Assembly (NCBI GenBank): GCA_028066355.1
Contig: JALCBP010000007.1
Span: 1 to 64,000, forward strand
From: UBA1268 sp002694955
GTDB taxonomy: Bacteria > Planctomycetota > Planctomycetia > Pirellulales > UBA1268
Direction of reading: 5' to 3'
Length of the DNA: 64,000 bases
Of this stretch, positions 54,784 to 63,781 are shown one piece after another (the stretch's first letter is position 1; each line of letters starts with the position of its first letter). The notes beneath the pieces are model-generated. The model ran no database searches. It was not told the DNA's origin and was given only the letters and a program-made list of their open reading frames with translations. Made by a program: the position numbers and the translations under genes.

Positions 54784-55566
54784 ATGTCATTTATCCTAGC
54801 TTTAATCTGTGCTTTCTGCGCTTTCATCTATCTAGGTCTCTGTGGATTCTTTTTCGTAACACAACGATCCTTCATTTACTTTCCTTGTCAAAAACAAAAT
54901 TACACTGTTGATCAAATACAGGTGAATACCGGGCAGGCTCTTGTCCAACTCTCAGCAAGTAACCTAAAGAGCAAACGAGCGATCCTCTACTTCGGTGGAA
55001 ATGCAGAAGACGTGTCGGTGTCTCTACCAGAATATTCACAAAGGATTGCAGATGTCGCAATCTATATGGTGCATTACAGAGGCTACGGTCACAGCACTGG
55101 CAATCCCTCAGAAAAAGGTTTGAGGCACGACGCATTGGCCATCTATAGGCACCTAAAAAAAAACCATGTCGATATTCTGGTTATTGGTCGCAGTCTGGGC
55201 ACAAGCCTAGCAATCGACGTAGCTGCAGAGTTCGAGCCAAAGGGACTTCTTCTCATCACGCCGTTTGACAGTGTTCAGGCAATTGCTCAACGCGTCGTGC
55301 CATTCCTACCAATACGACTGCTACTTAGGGATTCATACCTCTCAATTGACTTCGCGCCCAACGTTCAATGTCCAACACTGATCCTGGCCGCCTCTAATGA
55401 TGAGCTCATACCGAAAGAAAACACAATGCGGCTTATAAAAAAGTTTCCTGAAGAAGTTGCAACACTCCAAGTTATTCAGGAAACTGACCATAACTCAATT
55501 TCCAATTCCACTCTTTACTGGTCGAGTGTTTGTCACTTCATAAATAAAAGTTTTGGTCTACTTTAA
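54784..55566 (+). CDS. Membrane-anchored alpha/beta hydrolase (ABHD13/BEM46-like)
   Basis: 260 residues with an N-terminal membrane helix (about 1-27) and an alpha/beta-hydrolase domain. GNAEDVSVSLPEY, VHYRGYGHSTGNPSEKGL, the nucleophile elbow GRSLGTSLA (Ser), LAASNDELIP (Asp) and ETDHNSI (His) form the triad in the order of the BEM46/ABHD13/YfhR family. ATG at 54784 opens the membrane helix; a longer frame to 54559 is unlikely. Substrate unknown; peptidase or thioesterase activity has been proposed in the family. Confidence 0.83.
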   Translation: MSFILALICAFCAFIYLGLCGFFFVTQRSFIYFPCQKQNYTVDQIQVNTGQALVQLSASNLKSKRAILYFGGNAEDVSVSLPEYSQRIADVAIYMVHYRGYGHSTGNPSEKGLRHDALAIYRHLKKNHVDILVIGRSLGTSLAIDVAAEFEPKGLLLITPFDSVQAIAQRVVPFLPIRLLLRDSYLSIDFAPNVQCPTLILAASNDELIPKENTMRLIKKFPEEVATLQVIQETDHNSISNSTLYWSSVCHFINKSFGLL

Positions 55567-55602
55567 AAAAAGATTTTTACGCCGTGCAGGAATGAAGTCG
55601 GC

Positions 55603-55947
55603 CTATTCTTCCTCTGGATCTGCCTTGGTTCTTCTTTGAGGCGTTGATGATTCGTCACGACGGAACACTGCGACGACATCTTCAATAGGAACAACATAGA
55701 GCAGGTTATCTTGTTCAAAATCAACGGGTATCGAATTCCGTGGATGAAATAAAACCTTGTCATACTTTTCGATCGGAAAGTCAGCATCTCGTTCTATTTG
55801 AAGGCTAACCTCGACAACTCTGCCCGTAATCGTTGGGATTTCTGCCTGATCTGGCAAGACGATGCCTCCACGAGTCTGGTTTCTGCTCTCATCCTTTCGA
55901 ATTAAAACACGCATGCCCAGCGGTTCTACAAAATCATTACCCCGCAT
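55603..55947 (-). CDS. GroES/Cpn10-like protein
   Basis: 114 residues with the Cpn10 barrel pattern: PLGMRVLIRKDE, mobile-loop region RNQTRGGIVLPDQAEIP and the strand TITGRVVEVS, then a dome-like part with FHPRN, and a final strand VVPIEDVVAVF. The C terminus continues in a charged tail (RRTKADPEEE) not found in GroES. No groEL gene is next to it. ATG at 55947 with GGAGAGG upstream is chosen. May be a specialised co-chaperonin; planctomycetes often have several GroES-type genes. Confidence 0.78.
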   Translation of the reverse strand: MRGNDFVEPLGMRVLIRKDESRNQTRGGIVLPDQAEIPTITGRVVEVSLQIERDADFPIEKYDKVLFHPRNSIPVDFEQDNLLYVVPIEDVVAVFRRDESSTPQRRTKADPEEE

Positions 55948-56081
55948 CGATCTACACACCTCTCCTTACGAACACATCACTTGCCGGTATCAACAGTTTA
56001 TCGACAATTCCCACGTAGTTTGACCTGTCAGAGGGTATTCGGCTAGAGACGTCTTCAAAGAACGCCAACAAGAACGAAAAC

Positions 56082-56115
56082 TTGTGTATACTTTTCTCTG
56101 TGAATAATAAGTATA
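56082..56115 (+). promoter_or_regulatory. Divergent promoter/operator candidate upstream of otsA
   Basis: TTGTGT (56082-56087), 17 bases, TAATAA (56105-56110) is a plausible promoter towards otsA. Overlapping it, TATACTT (56087-56093) and AAGTATA (56109-56115) form an exact 7-base inverted repeat 15 bases apart, which also presents TATACT-like -10 elements on both strands. Confidence 0.35.
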
Positions 56116-56215
56116 AATAGGTTTGTGCCCCCACCATTCAACAGCTAAGTCATTCCAACCTCAGTTGAAATGCCTTCTTTCTTCTTTTGATGGCTTATGA
56201 CAGCAAGGATTTTCC

Positions 56216-57688
56216 TTGGGTTCTCCAGATACTTCCACAATTCGCAAAAATCACAGGCGCGGTGACCTTGTCGTCATTGCAAACAGACTCCCTGTACATC
56301 GCACATCCCCAGAGAGTCCATGGGAGACGAGCCCTGGTGGTCTTGTCTCAGCGCTCATGCCCATCCTACGTGAAAATAAAGGTGTATGGATCGGTTGGGC
56401 GGGAAGCGCTGAAACGGATTGCCTGCCTTTCGAGCATGATGGGCTTTATAACGTTCCCCTTCATCTTTCGAGTGAAGAGGTCCGTGATTATTATGAAGGG
56501 TTCTCGAATAGTACTCTTTGGCCGCTTTATCATGATGCATGCCAAACCCCTCAATATGACCGCCAATGGTGGGCTCCCTATGTAGCAATCAATCGACGCT
56601 TCGCTGAATACGCTGCTAGAGAAACCGCTCCTAACGGTCATGTGCTGGTTCAGGATTATCATCTTCAGCTCGTTCCCGGAATGCTTCGTGAGCTACGTCC
56701 TGATGTTCGAATTGGTTTTTTTCTTCACATCCCTTTTCCACCAGTTGAACTTTTCGCCCAGCTACCTTGGAGAAAGCGACTTTTAGAAGGCATGCTTGGC
56801 GCTGATGTCATTGGGTTCCAAACTCGTCATGGAGCACAGAATTTTGTACGACTTGTCAATCGATACACATCGCATCGTGGAAGTGGGCAAGCAGTCAACG
56901 TTGATGGAAGAAGGGTGCTCGCAAAGGAATACCCAATATCAATCGACTACGACAGGATCGAGGCGCTCGCCAATGATCCCAAGATTATTGAACATGCAAA
57001 AGCCATCCGATCTGATCTCGGAGAGAATCGGACAATCATGCTTGGCGTTGACCGCCTTGATTATACAAAGGGGATTGATCAGCGATTGCGCGCAGTTTAT
57101 GAAATTTTCGATAAAGGAAACCATACCGTAGACGACCTTGTATTGGTTCAAGTGAGTGTTCCGTCTCGTGAAAGTGTCGATGAGTACATTGAAGTACGGG
57201 ATAGGATTGAAAAACTCGTTGGCCATATTAATGGTGAATTTGGAACTGTAGGAGCAGTACCTGTACATTACCTTCGCAGGAGTCTCCCTATAGAAGAACT
57301 CGTTGCCTATTACCTGGCCGCTGACGTCATGCTTGTAACTCCATTTCGCGATGGAATGAACCTTGTCGCGAAAGAGTACGTGGCGAGTAGAAAAAATGAA
57401 AAAGGTGTACTGGTTCTCTCAGAGTTCACTGGATCGGCTGTTGAACTTGATCGAGCAGTATTAGTTAATCCTCACGACATCGATGGCATGGCTGCCACTA
57501 TTGAAAAGGCTATCACGATGCCTCTCCAAGAACAGACTCGTCGTATGCGGAGCCTTCGGCAACGAGTCCGAAAGCGAACCGTCTACACCTGGGCATCAGA
57601 CTTCACCCACGCCCTTGATGCAAGAGAGGCGGGTTCTTCGCCAGCTCAGATGTCGACACCTATTGAAACCATCGCTCCCTCTTCCTAA
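56216..57688 (+). CDS. otsA: Trehalose-6-phosphate synthase
   Basis: GT20 enzyme that joins UDP- or ADP-glucose and glucose-6-phosphate. 490 residues: IANRLPV, SPGGLVSAL (41-44 GGLV phosphate loop), WIGWAG, DYHL (147-150), HIPFP (171-175), GVDRLDYTKGI (277-287) and the end PFRDGMNLVAKEYVA with the donor-binding Asp-Gly-Met-Asn-Leu. TTG at 56216 fits because AAGGA lies 6 bases upstream and the first beta strand starts at residue 17; no ATG is better. The otsB-GH15 fusion follows after 36 bases, forming a trehalose operon. Confidence 0.94.
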   Translation: MGSPDTSTIRKNHRRGDLVVIANRLPVHRTSPESPWETSPGGLVSALMPILRENKGVWIGWAGSAETDCLPFEHDGLYNVPLHLSSEEVRDYYEGFSNSTLWPLYHDACQTPQYDRQWWAPYVAINRRFAEYAARETAPNGHVLVQDYHLQLVPGMLRELRPDVRIGFFLHIPFPPVELFAQLPWRKRLLEGMLGADVIGFQTRHGAQNFVRLVNRYTSHRGSGQAVNVDGRRVLAKEYPISIDYDRIEALANDPKIIEHAKAIRSDLGENRTIMLGVDRLDYTKGIDQRLRAVYEIFDKGNHTVDDLVLVQVSVPSRESVDEYIEVRDRIEKLVGHINGEFGTVGAVPVHYLRRSLPIEELVAYYLAADVMLVTPFRDGMNLVAKEYVASRKNEKGVLVLSEFTGSAVELDRAVLVNPHDIDGMAATIEKAITMPLQEQTRRMRSLRQRVRKRTVYTWASDFTHALDAREAGSSPAQMSTPIETIAPSS

Positions 57689-57724
57689 TTACCACCCTCG
57701 ACTTTACACCATTGGAGACACCTT

Positions 57725-60289
57725 TTGACCGGGAACGAACCAGGCAATACACACATTATGGAAGATGATCTTGATCAGGCCCTTGAGGCAATTGCACGTG
57801 TACCTATTTTACTTGTCGCAACTGATTACGACGGCACACTATCACCAATCGTTGATAACCCAGACGATGCAAAGCCCGTACGAGAATCAATCATAGCACT
57901 TCGAGCACTTGCCACACTATCAGGAACACATTGCGCCGTTATATCTGGTCGTTCACTCTCTGACCTTGCAAATCTGAGTTCTCTTGACGGACAGATCATG
58001 TTAGTCGGATCTCATGGAAGCGAATTTGACCAAGATTTTGTGCGTACGCTTACAGACGAACAGGTCTTACTTCGACAGCGAATACTTGATGAGATGCATC
58101 GCATCGCTGCTGAGGATAAGCGATTTCATATTGAAACGAAGCCAGCATCGATTGCTTTTCATTATCGAAATGTTGCGGATGAAAAAGCTGAAAAGGCCGT
58201 GAATGAACTTCTTGCGGGGGCCGCAACATGGGATGACGTACGCGTTAAATCCGGTAAGAAAGTTATTGAATTAGCTGTTGTGCATACTTCAAAAGGAGAC
58301 TGTATAGATGCTCTACGACATCGTGTCGGTGCAACTGCGGTTGTCTACTTTGGTGATGACATAACGGACGAGGATGCTTTTGTCAGGCTGCATGGCCCAG
58401 ATGTATCTGTCAAAGTTGGCACTGGAGAAAGCGCTGCAACATTTCGAATTCATGATCCTACTGAGGTTGCAAGAAGACTGGCTCGGTTAGCTAGCGCACG
58501 AGAGGCATTTCTAGCTGGTGCTGATGCCATACCAATTGAACGGCACGCTCTGCTCTCTGATGGACGAGTCATGGCGCTTGTCTCTCCTGGTGCAAAAATT
58601 AGCTGGATGTGTGCACCTCGTGTCGATGGGCCAGCATTATTCTCTGAGTTACTTGGTGGTCCGGCAGCGGGGCACTTCACAATCGAGCCTGCCAAGCCAG
58701 ATAACGATCCTCAGCAACAATACGATGGAACTTCTCTTGTATTGAAAACAACTTGGCCCCGGTTGACGGTAACTGACTTCTTAGATTGCTCTGCTGGAAA
58801 ACCTACACAACGTGCTGGCCGAACTGACTTAATTCGTCAAATTGAAGGGCGCGGTGAAGTTTGTATTACCTTTGCACCGAGACTCGATTTTGGAAGGCTT
58901 CCCACTCGACTGGTCATTCGTGATGGTGGGCTCGAAATTGACGATACGATCGACCCGATTGTTCTACGAGCTCCAGGTGTTGAATGGGAACTTCTCGACG
59001 AGGGCTCCCACCAAACTGCGGTTGGCAAAGTCACTCTGCGAGGTGAACCGCTGCGGCTCGAGCTACGGTACGGCACTGGTTCATTACGTGAACAGCAGAC
59101 TCTGCCACCGCAAGAACGTTACCGACGCACTAAGTCATATTGGGAATCATGGGCAGATCGCTTGTCACTACCGAAGCGAGAAGGTCCTCTTGTTCGCCGC
59201 AGTGCACTTGTCTTAAAGGGACTTTGTTACGGGCCAACCGGTGGCATCGTAGCAGCAGCAACAACAAGCCTTCCCGAACACCTCGGTGGAATTCGTAACT
59301 GGGATTACCGCTACTGCTGGCTTCGAGATGCCGCCATGTCGGCATCAGCATTGGTAAAGCTAGGTTCTTTCTCTGAAGCAATGGCATTTCTTGATTGGAT
59401 GCTCGCCGTTGTCGATCGAGCAGCAGCACCTGAACGCTTAATGCCTCTCTATACTGTCACTGGGCACGAAGTTGGTGCTGAAGCAGAAATTACCGAACTT
59501 GCGGGCTATGCTGGTTCTCGACCGGTGAGAGTAGGGAATGCCGCCCGTGGGCAGGTCCAATTGGATGTTTTTGGTCCAATTGCTGAACTTGTCTGGCAAC
59601 TTCTTTTAGCTGAGGCACCTGTATCAAGTGAACACTGGCGGCTTGTTGAGGCAATGGTTGGGGCTGTTGAAGCGCGTTGGCATGAGCCAGATCATGGCAT
59701 CTGGGAAATCCGTAAACCTCGACGACATCACGTTCATTCCAAGGTAATGTGCTGGCTTGCAGTTGATCGCGGAATTCAAATTTCTGAACGTTTTCTTGAT
59801 CGAAAAAAACCGGCGTGGGAAAAACTCCGTCAGACTATTGCCGAAGACATACTCGAAAAGGCTTGGCACAAGAACTCAAATGCATACACCGCTGCATACG
59901 GTGCTGATGACCTTGATGCCGCATCTCTCATGATTGGACTCATGGGGCTGGTCGACTGTACGGACTCAAGATTTATGTCAACTATAGATGCCATTGATAA
60001 ACGTCTAAGAATGGGGCCAACTGTTTTCAGATACCTTGCTGATGATGGCTTACCTGGTAGGGAGGGCGGCTTCTTTATCTGCGCAAGTTGGTTAGTCGAT
60101 TCATTTTATAAAGCAGGGCGCCGCGATGAAGCGGAGTCTTTATTCGAATCAATGATTGAACTTGCCGGACCAGAAGGGTTGCTACCAGAACAGTACGATC
60201 CCCTCTTACAAAGAACCCTTGGCAATCATCCACAGGCCTATTCCCATATCGGACTTATTGAGAATGCTTTAACACTTTCATCCAATTAA
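57725..60289 (+). CDS. otsB: Trehalose-6-phosphate phosphatase fused to GH15 glucoamylase/trehalase-like domain
   Basis: 854 residues in two enzymes. Residues 1-260 are a HAD-type OtsB with the nucleophile motif DYDGT (34-38), VISGR, and the metal site GDDITDEDAF (210-219). From about 271 a complete GH15 protein follows: N-terminal beta domain (SPGAKISWMCAPRVDGPALF) and an (alpha/alpha)6 barrel with RNWDYRYCWLRDA (524-536), EPDHGIWE with proposed acid Glu661 and LLPEQYDP with proposed base Glu822. GH15 includes glucoamylases, isomaltosidases and bacterial/archaeal trehalases. TTG start with GGAGA 6-7 bases upstream; ATG at 57758 would remove the first 11 residues. Both catalytic pairs look intact. 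Confidence 0.92.
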   Translation: MTGNEPGNTHIMEDDLDQALEAIARVPILLVATDYDGTLSPIVDNPDDAKPVRESIIALRALATLSGTHCAVISGRSLSDLANLSSLDGQIMLVGSHGSEFDQDFVRTLTDEQVLLRQRILDEMHRIAAEDKRFHIETKPASIAFHYRNVADEKAEKAVNELLAGAATWDDVRVKSGKKVIELAVVHTSKGDCIDALRHRVGATAVVYFGDDITDEDAFVRLHGPDVSVKVGTGESAATFRIHDPTEVARRLARLASAREAFLAGADAIPIERHALLSDGRVMALVSPGAKISWMCAPRVDGPALFSELLGGPAAGHFTIEPAKPDNDPQQQYDGTSLVLKTTWPRLTVTDFLDCSAGKPTQRAGRTDLIRQIEGRGEVCITFAPRLDFGRLPTRLVIRDGGLEIDDTIDPIVLRAPGVEWELLDEGSHQTAVGKVTLRGEPLRLELRYGTGSLREQQTLPPQERYRRTKSYWESWADRLSLPKREGPLVRRSALVLKGLCYGPTGGIVAAATTSLPEHLGGIRNWDYRYCWLRDAAMSASALVKLGSFSEAMAFLDWMLAVVDRAAAPERLMPLYTVTGHEVGAEAEITELAGYAGSRPVRVGNAARGQVQLDVFGPIAELVWQLLLAEAPVSSEHWRLVEAMVGAVEARWHEPDHGIWEIRKPRRHHVHSKVMCWLAVDRGIQISERFLDRKKPAWEKLRQTIAEDILEKAWHKNSNAYTAAYGADDLDAASLMIGLMGLVDCTDSRFMSTIDAIDKRLRMGPTVFRYLADDGLPGREGGFFICASWLVDSFYKAGRRDEAESLFESMIELAGPEGLLPEQYDPLLQRTLGNHPQAYSHIGLIENALTLSSN

Positions 60290-60303
60290 CTTCCCGGCTA
60301 GTT

Positions 60304-61410
60304 CTACTTGTTTCGTCGTATGGTGGTCCGATCACTTCCCTCCGCGGCACTTTGATCACGTGCCAAAACTGCATCCGGAAGATGATAAAAGCCGATTGCA
60401 AGGATGCAATACGTTGCTAAAAGCATAAGTCCCTCAATCCACGTTGCCTTGCCAGCATTGATAATCTCTCTTGCGACGATAATTGCTAATACTATCGAGA
60501 CAACTTCAAACATCGAAAATGACAGATTCATTGATTCACCAAAAAACTGCCCTGTAAACACGAGCAGCGGCGCCACAAAAAGTACCATCTGTATTGTTGA
60601 CCCTACTGTTGCCGCCATGACAAGTTCCTGCTGCCTTTGACGTGCAAAGCGAATTGCTGTCAGTACTTCTCCAACACCTCCCACGCCACCCAGAAGAACA
60701 ATCCCACTGAAGGTGTCAGAAAAACCCATCGTTTTTGTCGCCGGAATCAGTGACTCAGTGACTGCTTCACTTACACCTGCCAGAGCTACTCCACTGATCC
60801 CGAGAATCGCAAAACTTCTTCCCGCTGAATATGAGTCTTTTGTCTTTGCCAACTCTATTTTGGCATCTTGTGCCTTACGGCAACTATAAAAAATATTTAT
60901 TGATACGTTTCCGACATAAATTGCCAGCAGAATAAATGACAATTCGATCGAGAGATCTCTGGTCCCCTCTGGTGTTCCAATACGGAAGACTGCAGGAACA
61001 ATAAAACAAAACCCACACATGACAAGCATTAAGCCAGAAGACCGCAACTGTCGCCTGTCAAATGAATGGACTCCATACTTCAATCCACCAACAATAAGAG
61101 CACAGCCTAACCCAACAAGCAAATTAACCATTATTGAACCGGTAAGAGATGCTTTCACCACTCGTCCAAGGCCGTTCCGTAATGCAACAATACCGATAAT
61201 TAATTCAGGAGCATTACTTAAAGTGGAGTTAAGAAGACCACCGACAACTGAGCCAAGTCGGTAAGCGAGTCGTTCAGTGGCAATGCCCATGATTTCAACC
61301 AGAGGTACGATCGCAAAAAGCGAGACCAAAAAAACAGCCCGGGGATCTGCCTCGATTGCATGAAGCACGAAACATAACGGAATTAAGACAAGCCATAGTC
61401 GCTGAATCAT
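60304..61410 (-). CDS. Ca2+/cation antiporter family protein (CaX-like), divergent alpha repeats
   Basis: 368 residues with about 10-11 membrane helices and two inverted alpha repeats. The first, GGLLNSTLSNAPELIIGIVAL (its core SNAPEL at 65-70), matches the CaX GNAVEL motif; the second, GGVGGVGEVLTAI (core near 244-249), has lost the Asn and the usual AEH. A further family element is ALAGVSEAVTESL. So it belongs to the CaCA superfamily but its ion selectivity may be changed. Convergent with the otsB-GH15 gene (14 bases) and divergent from the ClC gene. Confidence 0.8.
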   Translation of the reverse strand: MIQRLWLVLIPLCFVLHAIEADPRAVFLVSLFAIVPLVEIMGIATERLAYRLGSVVGGLLNSTLSNAPELIIGIVALRNGLGRVVKASLTGSIMVNLLVGLGCALIVGGLKYGVHSFDRRQLRSSGLMLVMCGFCFIVPAVFRIGTPEGTRDLSIELSFILLAIYVGNVSINIFYSCRKAQDAKIELAKTKDSYSAGRSFAILGISGVALAGVSEAVTESLIPATKTMGFSDTFSGIVLLGGVGGVGEVLTAIRFARQRQQELVMAATVGSTIQMVLFVAPLLVFTGQFFGESMNLSFSMFEVVSIVLAIIVAREIINAGKATWIEGLMLLATYCILAIGFYHLPDAVLARDQSAAEGSDRTTIRRNK

Positions 61411-61548
61411 GGCAATGAGTATATTCCGAAAAATATTTTGGGTATCACTATTTTATCAACACAATTCTCATCTCTGCAGTTATCTTGTACCAAATCAGAC
61501 AACTTCAATTATCTAGGTGTTACTCAAAATCCCACATAATGTGTCTCC

Positions 61549-62901
61549 ATGGCAACGTATCACCCACCAACTGATAATGACGTCCCACCGTTACGAGAAC
61601 AGGTAGGCACTGTTCTTATAGGTGCTGTCGCAGGACTCGCTGCAGTTGGATTTCATGCCGTAATGAATCTTGCCGAGTCAGTGCGAACGGAACTCGCAGT
61701 CTTTGCAACAGCATACGGACTGGCAGCTCAATTTGCAGTAATTCTGACATGTGGAATCCTGGCAGCAACGGCTGTATTCCTTGTTCACCGTTTTGCAATA
61801 GAAGCAGAAGGCAGCGGAATTGCTGCAGTTCTTCACGCTCATCGCACAGTAGGGGGGCGCCGAGCCCTTAGGATTCTCTGGGTTAAATTTCTTGCTGGCT
61901 TCTGTGCACTTTCATCTGGCATGCCACTGGGCAGGGAGGGACCTAGTGTTCAAATCGGTGCAATGTCTGCAATCGTCCTGCGGCAATTCGGAATTGGCCT
62001 AGTCTATTTCCGAAGACGGGCAGTCGAACTTGGTGCTGCAGCCGGATTAGCTGCAGCCTTCAATGCGCCTTTGTCAGGTGTGGTCTTTTCATTTGAACTA
62101 CTTAAGCAACCATTTCATGCTCATAATTGCTTTGAAACAATTCTTGCCTGTGCAATTGCCGACTGGGTCTGCAGACTTTTTCATGGCACAGTTCTAGAAC
62201 TACCGATCTCGCTCGAAGGATTTCGTGATTGGATGGAGCTACCAACATTTGCTCTCGTGGGCCTTTTTACTGGGATCGTCTGTCTTGTATTCCAAATGTT
62301 TCTCATCTCTATTGCAAAACGTTTTCAGCAATTTCATCACCGACCAAACAAACTTATCTTGGTTACAGGTGCGTGGGGGTGCCTTCTCGGAGTCATCCTC
62401 TTGGTTAAACCTGAGGTACTTGGAATTGGTCACACAATTTTTGAGGATGCTATACAAAATTCCCTACCTCTGATTCCAACGCTTCTTCTCTTGGCTGCCC
62501 GGATTCCGTTGAGTGCTATAAGTTATGCAACCGGTGCCCCTGGTGGACTTATCGTCCCTGCTTTGCTGTTTGGTGTTCTTTCCGGCCAAGCTTTCTCAAC
62601 GAGTTATGCATTCATGGTTGGGGGTGTTGATGCTGATTTTCACTCTGTCTGCCTTGTTGCTGGTATGGCGGCTAGCATCGGGGCTCTTTTTCGTACGCCT
62701 CTTACAGCAACAATCATGGCAGTTGAGATTACTGGTGCCTACGATTGCCTCCTTGAAATATCGATCGCGTACCTCGCAGCACATTCCTTACTCGGCCTCG
62801 CTCGACAGCCAGATCTCTACACAGCTTTGGGCCGTATTCACGAGAATCATACCGAGAAGCAAACAGCCAGAATCGATGCAGCAAGGCCTTCAATTCATTA
62901 G
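61549..62901 (+). CDS. ClC-family chloride channel/transporter
   Basis: 450 residues with the ClC architecture. The first selectivity motif reads GSGIAAV (88-94) instead of GSGIP; the gate motif GREGP (128-132) retains Glu130, the equivalent of the gating glutamate of E. coli ClC. The third region GAPGGLIVPALLFG replaces GxFxP. No C-terminal CBS domains. Whether it is a channel or a Cl-/H+ exchanger cannot be decided; a proton-path Glu is not identified. Convergent with the K+ channel gene, 4 bases between stops. Confidence 0.9.
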   Translation: MATYHPPTDNDVPPLREQVGTVLIGAVAGLAAVGFHAVMNLAESVRTELAVFATAYGLAAQFAVILTCGILAATAVFLVHRFAIEAEGSGIAAVLHAHRTVGGRRALRILWVKFLAGFCALSSGMPLGREGPSVQIGAMSAIVLRQFGIGLVYFRRRAVELGAAAGLAAAFNAPLSGVVFSFELLKQPFHAHNCFETILACAIADWVCRLFHGTVLELPISLEGFRDWMELPTFALVGLFTGIVCLVFQMFLISIAKRFQQFHHRPNKLILVTGAWGCLLGVILLVKPEVLGIGHTIFEDAIQNSLPLIPTLLLLAARIPLSAISYATGAPGGLIVPALLFGVLSGQAFSTSYAFMVGGVDADFHSVCLVAGMAASIGALFRTPLTATIMAVEITGAYDCLLEISIAYLAAHSLLGLARQPDLYTALGRIHENHTEKQTARIDAARPSIH

Positions 62902-62905
62902 CCTT

Positions 62906-63781
62906 TCAAGCAGCTCGACACTGCTCTTCACCAGATTGTTTGTCTGAAGCCGGACTGGCTGACGAAGACCTTGGGATTCCATTCTCTTCTATCAATTGTC
63001 TAAGGGATGCCACTTGGGCAGTGAGATCTCTCAATTCATCTTGGTGGTCATCTTCATGCTGTAAAAAATGTCCAGCAATTAATCCAGATAAAGCACCAAA
63101 CGAACTCGCACCAGTCACCATCAAAATAAAAGCAACTATCCTGCCTTCCCAACTTGTTGGATAAAGATCTCCATAGCCAACCGTTGTGACCGTACAGATT
63201 GACCACCAGACAGCATCTTCAGCTGTCGTAATGTTCCCCCCATGAGCCCCTTCAAACTGCAAAATTGCGAAGCTACATGAAAAAATTACAACAACCGCAA
63301 CAAAGCTACCAGCCAACAACGCATTTCTTGTACGGTTCTGAAAAATAAGTGATGCCAAAAAACGCGTGGCCTTAATGCCTCGAATAACTCGAATAACTCG
63401 AACTATACGGGCTGCTCGACCCAACCGCATCCAATCAAATATAGGAATCGATGAAAGAAGGTCGATCCATCCCCAGGTAAAAAAATACTTCCAACGGTTC
63501 GGGGCTTGAATCAAACTTATAATAAAATCAATCAGAAATACGCCACAGACGAAAAGATCGGCATAAGCGAGTAAGGATCTTGCTGAGGGCGTCAGCTCCA
63601 CAACGACACCAATTGCAAGCATGCCAATAGCAATGAGGCTTACTAATAAGATCAGTGCATTATAGCCTGCCCATTTCTCATCGTTTGGGTAGGGTTCTGC
63701 GTTTCGAAGGATCGGAGAAATCCCAAGATGAATATTAGCCTGATTGTCAGATTGACTCATTGACTGAGAAGAGGGAACCAT
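62906..63781 (-). CDS. Voltage-gated potassium channel (Kv-type, six helices)
   Basis: 291 residues. S1-S4 voltage sensor with an arginine-spaced S4 (RLGRAARIVRVIRVIRG), pore helix and selectivity filter TTVGYGDLYP, S6 (VAFILMVTGASSFGALSGLIAG), and a short C-terminal coiled-coil (ELRDLTAQVASLRQLIEE) that may tetramerise. ATG at 63781 with AGGAAA upstream is chosen. Part of an ion-transport group with ClC and CaX; likely shares a role in membrane potential or osmotic response with the nearby trehalose genes. Confidence 0.93.
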   Translation of the reverse strand: MVPSSQSMSQSDNQANIHLGISPILRNAEPYPNDEKWAGYNALILLVSLIAIGMLAIGVVVELTPSARSLLAYADLFVCGVFLIDFIISLIQAPNRWKYFFTWGWIDLLSSIPIFDWMRLGRAARIVRVIRVIRGIKATRFLASLIFQNRTRNALLAGSFVAVVVIFSCSFAILQFEGAHGGNITTAEDAVWWSICTVTTVGYGDLYPTSWEGRIVAFILMVTGASSFGALSGLIAGHFLQHEDDHQDELRDLTAQVASLRQLIEENGIPRSSSASPASDKQSGEEQCRAA

